Shown here: one piece after another, positions 1 to 6,590 of the stretch
Layout of the letters: each line of letters opens with the position of its first letter
How positions within the stretch are numbered: position 1 is the first letter of the stretch
Origin: Candidatus Omnitrophota bacterium
GTDB lineage: Bacteria > Omnitrophota > Gorgyraeia > Gygaellales > Profunditerraquicolaceae
DNA: 6,590 nt
Assembly (NCBI GenBank): GCA_018818365.1
Contig: JAHISH010000001.1
Location: forward strand, 1 to 6,590
Direction of reading: 5' to 3'
Notes under the pieces: model-generated
Databases searched by the model: none
What the model was told of the DNA's origin: nothing
The model's input: the letters and a program-made list of their open reading frames with translations, nothing else
Made by a program: the position numbers and the translations under genes

Positions 1-1
1 A

Positions 2-108
2 CGACTTGTTATAGAGGGTAAAACGGATTTCACCACGAAGAGGTACCAATTTCAACAAGGTATAGCGGTTGGTACCGTTTTGCCGGCTTGTTATAGATTT
101 CAAAACGG
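2..108. repeat. 82-base-period direct repeat with nested inverted repeats
   Basis: Two copies of an imperfect 25-base repeat lie at 2-26 and 84-108. They share CTTGTTATAGA (5-15 and 87-97) and AAAACGG (20-26 and 102-108), both offset by exactly 82 bases. Between them lie inverted repeats: GGTACCAA (42-49) with TTGGTACC (69-76), and CCGTTTT (75-81), which can pair with either AAAACGG copy. The second copy runs into the first bases of the tRNA gene. The first copy is close to the window edge, so a longer tandem array upstream cannot be excluded. The repeat is seen directly; its origin (small repeat element, duplicated promoter, or remnant of a duplicated tRNA leader) is not resolved. Confidence 0.6.
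69..97 (+). promoter_or_regulatory. Likely sigma70-type promoter of tRNA-Pro
   Basis: A -35-like TTGGTA (69-74) and a -10-like TATAGA (92-97) are separated by exactly 17 bases, each matching the consensus at 4 of 6 positions. Transcription would begin near 104, only a base or two before the mature tRNA 5' end at 106. The -35 box lies inside the right arm of the GGTACCAA/TTGGTACC inverted repeat, so a protein bound there could block it. The promoter is inferred from spacing and position only. Confidence 0.4.
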
Positions 109-183
109 GGCGTGGCTCAGTTTGGCTAGAGCGCAGCGTTCGGGACGCTGAGGCCACAGGTTCAAGTCCTGTCGCCCCGACCA
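106..183 (+). tRNA. tRNA-Pro, anticodon CGG
   Basis: A full cloverleaf can be drawn by hand. The acceptor stem is CGGGGCG (106-112) with CGCCCCG (173-179). The D stem is GCTC (115-118) with GAGC (129-132). The anticodon stem is CAGCG (134-138) with CGCTG (146-150), around the loop TTCGGGA, which places CGG at 141-143. The T stem is ACAGG with CCTGT around TTCAAGT. The discriminator is A180 and the CCA end (181-183) is encoded in the gene. The C1:G72 pair, A73 and G37 are typical of bacterial tRNA-Pro. It decodes CCG proline codons. No hairpin-plus-T-run terminator is seen downstream; only a short AAATTTT follows the CCA. Confidence 0.97.
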
Positions 184-293
184 AATTTTCTGTGTAATAG
201 AATCGAAGCGATAAACTTCCGGCACGCCATTCACGTGCGGTCGTGATCCCGCTTGCGATGAAGGTACGGGCGTGTTCCGCAGCAGGACGCTAA

Positions 294-565
294 ATGCGAA
301 AGCAGATCCATGTGTATTATTCAGGGAAAGTCCAGGGAGTAGGGTTTCGCTTCACCGCCCACGCCATTGCCCGGAAACATGGCGTTGCCGGATGGGTGAA
401 GAATCTCGATGACGCAAGAGTAGAAATAAAAGCTGAGGCCGAGGAAGAGATACTGAAACGTTTTTTGGAAGACCTCAATCAATATTTTTTCCGGAATATT
501 ACCGGAAACGAAGTTTCTTGGTCGCCGGCGACCGAAGAGTGCAAGGAATTTAATATTGCCTTCTG

Positions 566-566
<1 letters not shown>
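294..566 (+). CDS. acyP: Acylphosphatase
   Basis: This 90-residue protein matches the small cytosolic acylphosphatase family, which hydrolyses carboxyl-phosphate bonds of acyl phosphates such as 1,3-bisphosphoglycerate or acetyl phosphate. The signature GKVQGVGFR spans residues 11-19, with phosphate-binding Arg19. GWVKN at 33-37 supplies the catalytic Asn37. The length is normal for the family (about 90-100). The ATG at 294 is preceded by AGGA (284-287) with six bases of spacing, and a TAA at 291-293 excludes a longer start in this frame. It is the first gene of the operon, about 110 bases after the tRNA. A TAGAAT (198-203) in that gap resembles a -10 box but lacks a good -35. The stop overlaps the next start (TGATG), suggesting coupled translation. 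The physiological substrate cannot be read from the sequence. Confidence 0.93.
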
Positions 567-3297
<2,731 letters not shown>

Positions 3298-3309
3298 CCT
3301 TGCGGCGTG

Positions 3310-3316
3310 AAAGGAG
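3310..3316 (+). promoter_or_regulatory. Ribosome binding site deciding the lipoprotein start
   Basis: AAAGGAG lies seven bases before the ATG at 3324. A longer frame could begin at TTG 3300, but that would put this site inside the coding region and add eight charged residues before the signal peptide. The ATG is therefore the better start. Confidence 0.75.
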
Positions 3317-3323
3317 AATCTAT

Positions 3324-3845
3324 ATGAGCGCAGGATTTCGCACCCCATACGCAAAGATCAAACCGGTCTTACTAGTTACTAGTTGCTTGTTGCTCGTTAC
3401 TATAGTAGGCTGCGATGCCTTTGTGCGTAAGTTTACCCGTAAGCCTAAGAAACGCGATAGTGCCCCTGAAGAGATGGTCTTGGTCCCCGAGGAATATCGC
3501 GGCCCGGATATCTCCCGAGAGGATCTCTACCGAAGGTACTTCTTCTCTTGGAAAGCCGCGCATGATGAGTTGCTGGGTTCGTTAATAGAGAAGCGCAGCG
3601 TAAAAAAGCAAGTCGATTGTGTCGCGCAGGCGGTTAAAGGCCTTAAGGATTTACGGCCTCTGTTAGTGGAGGATAGACGGAAAGATTTGGATGCGTATAT
3701 TGGGGCGCTCAATGATTTAAGTGCGGTGCTTGCGCTCGATATCTATAGCAATGATGCGGTTACCAATCGGCAACGCGCGGAAAGGCTTAAGCGGAAAATC
3801 TTACGGGATTTTTCGTATAATAACGTGCAAGAGGATGTGCGATGA
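3324..3845 (+). CDS. Small predicted lipoprotein of unknown function
   Basis: I do not recognise this 173-residue protein. Its N-terminus is a lipoprotein signal peptide: basic residues Arg6, Lys11 and Lys13, a hydrophobic core at 15-29, and the lipobox IVGC with the acylated cysteine at Cys30. A second lipobox-like VTSC ends at Cys21 but leaves too short a core. Asp31 follows the cysteine directly; in E. coli an Asp there favours retention in the inner membrane, though whether the rule holds here is unknown. The mature part starts with a very basic stretch (residues 34-45), then a Pro/Glu-rich linker, then a mostly helical domain (about 70-165) rich in Lys, Arg, Asp and Leu. There are no enzyme motifs. 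It begins 26 bases after ligA and overlaps the next gene by ATGA. It may be a clade-specific envelope protein. Confidence 0.82.
   Translation: MSAGFRTPYAKIKPVLLVTSCLLLVTIVGCDAFVRKFTRKPKKRDSAPEEMVLVPEEYRGPDISREDLYRRYFFSWKAAHDELLGSLIEKRSVKKQVDCVAQAVKGLKDLRPLLVEDRRKDLDAYIGALNDLSAVLALDIYSNDAVTNRQRAERLKRKILRDFSYNNVQEDVR
3369..3403 (+). repeat. Five tandem 7-base units inside the signal peptide
   Basis: The units TTACTAG, TTACTAG, TTGCTTG, TTGCTCG and TTACTAT run without gaps at 3369-3403. Because three units equal seven codons, the protein shows a matching repeat: LLVTSCL (16-22) followed by LLVTIVG (23-29). The repeat thus supplies the hydrophobic core and ends just before the lipobox cysteine. 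Confidence 0.75.
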
Positions 3846-4462
3846 TCTTAGAGACACTGGTGGTCGGCCCGTTAGAGGTTAATTGTTATATTCTCGCGTC
3901 GCAAGAGAATAGTGGCGCACTCCTTATTGATCCCGGGGAGGCAGCGCCCCAGATCCGGCGCATGTTAGACGCCCATGGATTAACCCCCACCATGGTGATT
4001 AATACCCATGGCCATTACGATCATATCGGATGCGATGATGTCTTTGGTGTGTCTGTGGTGATACATTCAGCGGATAGCCGGATGTTGAAAGATCCTCGCG
4101 GTAATCTCTCGGCACTTTTTTCCCTTCCGTATCAGGTGAATGCTGCGATAAGAGAAGTCAAGGAAGGGGATCGTATTACTTTGGAGGATATTCAATTGGA
4201 AGTATTGCATATTCCGGGACATACCCCGGGTGGCATGGCCCTTGTAATGAGGAGCCCCCGTACAGATATTGTCTTTACCGGAGATAGCCTTTTTTGCCAG
4301 GGAATAGGCCGTACGGACCTCGAGGGTTCAAGCCACGCGCAGCTGGTGGATGCGATTACGCAAAAACTATTGACGTTACCTGATGAGACGGTCGTGTATC
4401 CCGGCCACGGGCCCGCATCTACCATTGGCAGCGAGAAGAAGCATAATCCGTTTTTCTTATGA
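3842..4462 (+). CDS. MBL-fold metallo-hydrolase, glyoxalase II-like
   Basis: This 206-residue protein has a complete metallo-beta-lactamase fold signature. THGHYDH at 55-61 supplies His56, His58, Asp60 and His61. His127 lies in PGHTPGG (125-131), Asp148 in FTGDSLF (145-151), and His189 in YPGHGP (186-191). These are the ligands of a two-metal site. Length and motif context fit the short YcbL-type glyoxalase II-like branch, which lacks the C-terminal helical domain of true glyoxalase II. It probably hydrolyses a thioester or related ester in the cytoplasm; the substrate is not determinable here. GAGGA (3831-3835) lies six bases before the ATG. Both ends overlap neighbours by ATGA, so translation is probably coupled with the lipoprotein and xerD. 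Confidence 0.94.
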   Translation: MILETLVVGPLEVNCYILASQENSGALLIDPGEAAPQIRRMLDAHGLTPTMVINTHGHYDHIGCDDVFGVSVVIHSADSRMLKDPRGNLSALFSLPYQVNAAIREVKEGDRITLEDIQLEVLHIPGHTPGGMALVMRSPRTDIVFTGDSLFCQGIGRTDLEGSSHAQLVDAITQKLLTLPDETVVYPGHGPASTIGSEKKHNPFFL

Positions 4463-5346
4463 AGGAGCTTATTGACATCTTTCTTGATTATCTGGCGGTG
4501 GAGCGCGGGCTTTCCCGCAATACGGTAATCTCTTACCGGCAAGACCTTGTGCAGTATATGGATTTTTTAGAATCAGGGCATATTGATGCGTTGTCGAAAG
4601 TTAGCAAGAACGAGATTACCCGTTTTATGCTTTTTCAAAAAGATAAAGGGATCGCCGCTAATTCTATCGCGCGTCGCCTTGCGGCCATACGCATGTTCCA
4701 TCGGTTCCTGGCGCGGGAAAAAATCATCCGCAACGATCCCAGTAATCTTATCGACTCTCCGAAGCTTTGGAAGAAGATTCCTGATACTCTTTCCGCAGAG
4801 GAGATTGAGGCGCTCTTGGCTGCGCCTAACCTGCGGAAGAAACAGGGCAGCCGCGACCGTGCGATTTTAGAGACACTGTACGCGACGGGCATGCGCGTTT
4901 CTGAAGCGGTAACCTTGAAAAAGGACGATGTCAATATGGATATCGGATATTTGCGCTGTATCGGCAAAGGAAATAAGGAACGGGTGATCCCTTTGGGGAA
5001 GAAAGCGATTGAGAGCATCAAACGCTATTTGTCATCTTCCCGCATCTCATTTTTAAAAGGGAATGAATCAGAATTCTTGTTTGTCAGCCGGCTCGGGAAG
5101 AAGATTTCACGCCAGTCAATTTGGAAGATAATCAAAAAATACGCATCCGATGCTAAGATCAAAAAACCTCTGCGTCCGCATATATTGAGGCACACTTTTG
5201 CCACGCATCTTCTTGAGCGGGGAGCGGATCTGCGTTCGGTGCAGGAAATGTTGGGGCATGCGAATATCTCGACGACCCAGATTTACACGCATGTAAACAA
5301 GGAGCGTTTGAAGTTAGTGCATCAAAAATTCCATCCGCGTCCGTAG
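4459..5346 (+). CDS. xerD: Tyrosine recombinase XerD/XerC
   Basis: This 295-residue protein has the length and layout of chromosomal Xer recombinases, which resolve chromosome dimers at dif. The N-terminal SAM-like core-binding domain is at about 1-85 (LSRNTVISYRQDL at 18-30). The catalytic domain carries all active-site residues: Arg146 in TGMRVSE, Lys170 in GKGNKER, His241 and Arg244 in HILRHTFATHLL, His267 in LGHANISTTQIYTHV, and the nucleophile Tyr276. It looks like XerD, but XerC or a single-recombinase XerH-type role cannot be excluded without a tree. The ATG at 4459 overlaps the previous stop by ATGA. No good Shine-Dalgarno precedes it; instead AAGGAG sits just inside the gene (4462-4467), so initiation probably depends on coupling. 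Confidence 0.94.
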   Translation: MKELIDIFLDYLAVERGLSRNTVISYRQDLVQYMDFLESGHIDALSKVSKNEITRFMLFQKDKGIAANSIARRLAAIRMFHRFLAREKIIRNDPSNLIDSPKLWKKIPDTLSAEEIEALLAAPNLRKKQGSRDRAILETLYATGMRVSEAVTLKKDDVNMDIGYLRCIGKGNKERVIPLGKKAIESIKRYLSSSRISFLKGNESEFLFVSRLGKKISRQSIWKIIKKYASDAKIKKPLRPHILRHTFATHLLERGADLRSVQEMLGHANISTTQIYTHVNKERLKLVHQKFHPRP

Positions 5347-5365
5347 GGGGAAAGTAAAAAATAGA

Positions 5366-6590
5366 ATGAAACAGCGTCTTAAGAGGTTACCTGACCGTGT
5401 GCGCGGCCTGATCCGGCTTTGCCGGGATGTGTCGTATTCGCGTAATGTGAATGCCTATCTGGTAGGTGGTTTTGTGCGGGACCTGTTTTTAAAGAGAGAG
5501 AATTTTGATTTAGACGTAGTCGTCGAAAGTGATGGGATTGCCTTTGCCGAAGAGCTGGCTACCCGACTTCATGGCAGGCTTACCAGGCACAGGCGTTTTG
5601 GGACCGCGACGATTACGCACTCCCATCTTCATAAGATAGACGTCTCTACCTGCCGGAAGGAGTTTTATCCGGCGAGTGCGGATTTGCCGGTAGTAAGCCC
5701 AGGGACGCTGCGCGACGATTTATTCCGCCGTGATTTTACCATTAACGCCATGGCAATACAGCTCAGCGGAAGGGGATTTGGGGTGCGTATTGATTATTTT
5801 GAAGGGCATGAAGACCTGAAGAGGAAAGTGATCCGTGTCTTGCACCGGAATAGTTTTATTGATGACCCGACCCGGATCTTAAGGGCTATACGTTTCCAAC
5901 AGCGGTTTGGGTTTTGCCTTGCACCTGCGACAGGCATCCTTCTTAAGAGAGCAGTTTCCGCAGGGATGCTTCTAAAAGTTCATCCGCACCGAGTCCGTGA
6001 TGACCTTATCTTGCTTCTGAAAGAGAAAAAGCCGTTAGGCTGCGTACAAAAAATAGAGCAATTAGCAGGGTGGGGATTTTTGAGCACGCAGATAAAGATT
6101 TCTGCGAAGACACGTTGTTTCTTGAGAATGGTCTCCCGCGAAGCCGCCTGGTGTAATACGCGTTCTACTGCGCGTAAGCCTCTGGAGGAGTGGTTGGTAT
6201 ATTTAATGGGGATACTTGATGCGCTGACTGTTTCACAGGTAAGACGATTAAGTAGGAAGCTTGCGTTACGTAAGGATGAAGAGAGGCGTTTGATTGGTTT
6301 CAAGCAGTTTGAAAGGAAAGGCATCCGTGGTTTAATGAAGGAGAATATTCTCCCGGCATCACTTTGGAAAGTTCTCGCACCTTTAAGCAGCGAAGAACTT
6401 ATTGCCGTAAAGTCTAAATATCGTGACTGCCGAGTACAGGACGACATCAGAGGTCTGCTGGTTCATTCATTCTTCGCTCCTTCTATCCAATCTGCGAACT
6501 GCTTTACGAGTTTAGCCAGTTCGTTTGGCTCGGAAGCCAGCATTCTCAGGACAATCGGAAGTTGCTCCAGACCGATGACATCGGACATCG
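5366..6590 (+). CDS. CCA-adding/poly(A) polymerase family nucleotidyltransferase, 3' end abnormal or cut
   Basis: The frame is open to the window edge (408 codons). The protein is a class II tRNA nucleotidyltransferase, which adds CCA or A to tRNA 3' ends. Visible motifs are LVGGFVRD (32-39), the metal-binding Asp48 and Asp50 in NFDLDVVVE (46-54), Asp92 in IDVSTCR, RRDFTINAMA (121-130), DDPTRILRAIRF (166-177) and HRVRDDL (208-214), followed by a helical C-terminal region. The style of the head domain resembles the A-adding branch, but the nucleotide specificity is uncertain. Family-like sequence stops near His367 (6464-6466). The expected tail, usually ending in a motif like GxDLxxLGxxPGP, is replaced by Ser/Phe-rich sequence that is antisense to another frame. 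The gene follows xerD by 19 bases with only a weak, distant AGGGGG as ribosome site. The first 367 residues are secure; the remainder probably is not native. Confidence 0.88.
   Translation, partial: MKQRLKRLPDRVRGLIRLCRDVSYSRNVNAYLVGGFVRDLFLKRENFDLDVVVESDGIAFAEELATRLHGRLTRHRRFGTATITHSHLHKIDVSTCRKEFYPASADLPVVSPGTLRDDLFRRDFTINAMAIQLSGRGFGVRIDYFEGHEDLKRKVIRVLHRNSFIDDPTRILRAIRFQQRFGFCLAPATGILLKRAVSAGMLLKVHPHRVRDDLILLLKEKKPLGCVQKIEQLAGWGFLSTQIKISAKTRCFLRMVSREAAWCNTRSTARKPLEEWLVYLMGILDALTVSQVRRLSRKLALRKDEERRLIGFKQFERKGIRGLMKENILPASLWKVLAPLSSEELIAVKSKYRDCRVQDDIRGLLVHSFFAPSIQSANCFTSLASSFGSEASILRTIGSCSRPMTSDI
6463..6590 (-). CDS. C-terminal part of an unrecognised protein, running off the right edge
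   Basis: On the minus strand a frame runs from the right edge to a TGA at 6463-6465. A possible ATG at 6586-6588 would give a complete 41-residue product, but more likely this is the end of a longer gene whose start lies outside the window. The residues look protein-like: a Leu/Val-rich helix (residues 7-18) followed by an amphipathic helix ending in DWIEGAKNE. I do not recognise the family. Its stop falls exactly where the opposite-strand nucleotidyltransferase ceases to resemble its family, which supports this being the real coding strand at the edge. Confidence 0.45.
   Translation of the reverse strand, partial: MSDVIGLEQLPIVLRMLASEPNELAKLVKQFADWIEGAKNE

Noticed and set aside
1..105. Open frames on both strands through the repeat leader
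   Set aside because: Both run into or through the tRNA gene and lack convincing starts; tRNA genes are often stop-poor, so the open frames are probably accidental.
222..238. Hairpin GCACG/CGTGC with a 7-base loop between tRNA and acyP, as a terminator
   Set aside because: The stem is only five base pairs and no T-run follows it.
201..293. Short + strand frame with GTG starts ending at the TAA just before acyP
   Set aside because: It has no ribosome site, is about 30 codons with an Arg/Ala-rich composition, and shows no conserved pattern; more likely leader sequence.
3300..3323. TTG start giving an N-terminal extension to the lipoprotein
   Set aside because: It would place the strong AAAGGAG site inside the gene and lengthen the basic N-region; the ATG at 3324 has ideal spacing.
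4459..5346. XerD as the integrase of a genomic island using the nearby tRNA-Pro as attachment site
   Set aside because: The protein has the length and motifs of a chromosomal Xer recombinase, lies about 4.3 kb from the tRNA inside a housekeeping operon, and no duplicate of the tRNA 3' end is visible in the window.
5980..6447. Minus-strand frame of 155 codons
   Set aside because: It lies entirely opposite the well-supported nucleotidyltransferase, shows no recognisable motif, and has a Ser/Arg/Phe-rich composition typical of an antisense shadow.

Overview
The window is a compact stretch of bacterial chromosome with every confidently called gene on the + strand. It opens with a repeat-rich leader (1-105) and a tRNA-Pro(CGG) gene that carries its own CCA (106-183). 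A tightly packed set of seven protein genes follows from 294 to the right edge: acylphosphatase, metallophosphoesterase, NAD-dependent DNA ligase LigA, an unrecognised small lipoprotein, a glyoxalase II-like metallo-beta-lactamase-fold hydrolase, the tyrosine recombinase XerD/XerC, and a CCA-adding/poly(A) polymerase family nucleotidyltransferase.

The genes look like one operon. Three junctions overlap by 1 to 4 bases (acylphosphatase/phosphoesterase at 566, lipoprotein/hydrolase at 3842-3845, hydrolase/xerD at 4459-4462), and the other gaps between coding regions are 2, 26 and 19 bases. Functions are housekeeping: DNA ligation, chromosome-dimer resolution, tRNA 3'-end processing and small-molecule or phosphate hydrolysis. 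No complete mobile element, CRISPR array or toxin-antitoxin pair is visible.

The organism is a Gram-negative-type bacterium: it uses Shine-Dalgarno sites, has bacterial LigA and Xer proteins, and encodes a lipoprotein with a lipobox. The gene order and protein style remind me of candidate phyla known mostly from metagenomes, such as Omnitrophota. That is an impression from memory and not proven by the window.

Three places do not fit plain housekeeping annotation. (1) In the first 110 bases, a 25-base imperfect direct repeat with an 82-base period, together with nested inverted repeats, sits directly over the likely tRNA promoter. (2) The hydrophobic core of the lipoprotein signal peptide is encoded by five tandem 7-base units. 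(3) The nucleotidyltransferase gene loses family resemblance near 6463-6466, exactly where a plausible protein on the opposite strand ends. This suggests a broken gene, an insertion boundary or an assembly join. No convincing new multi-gene system is present.
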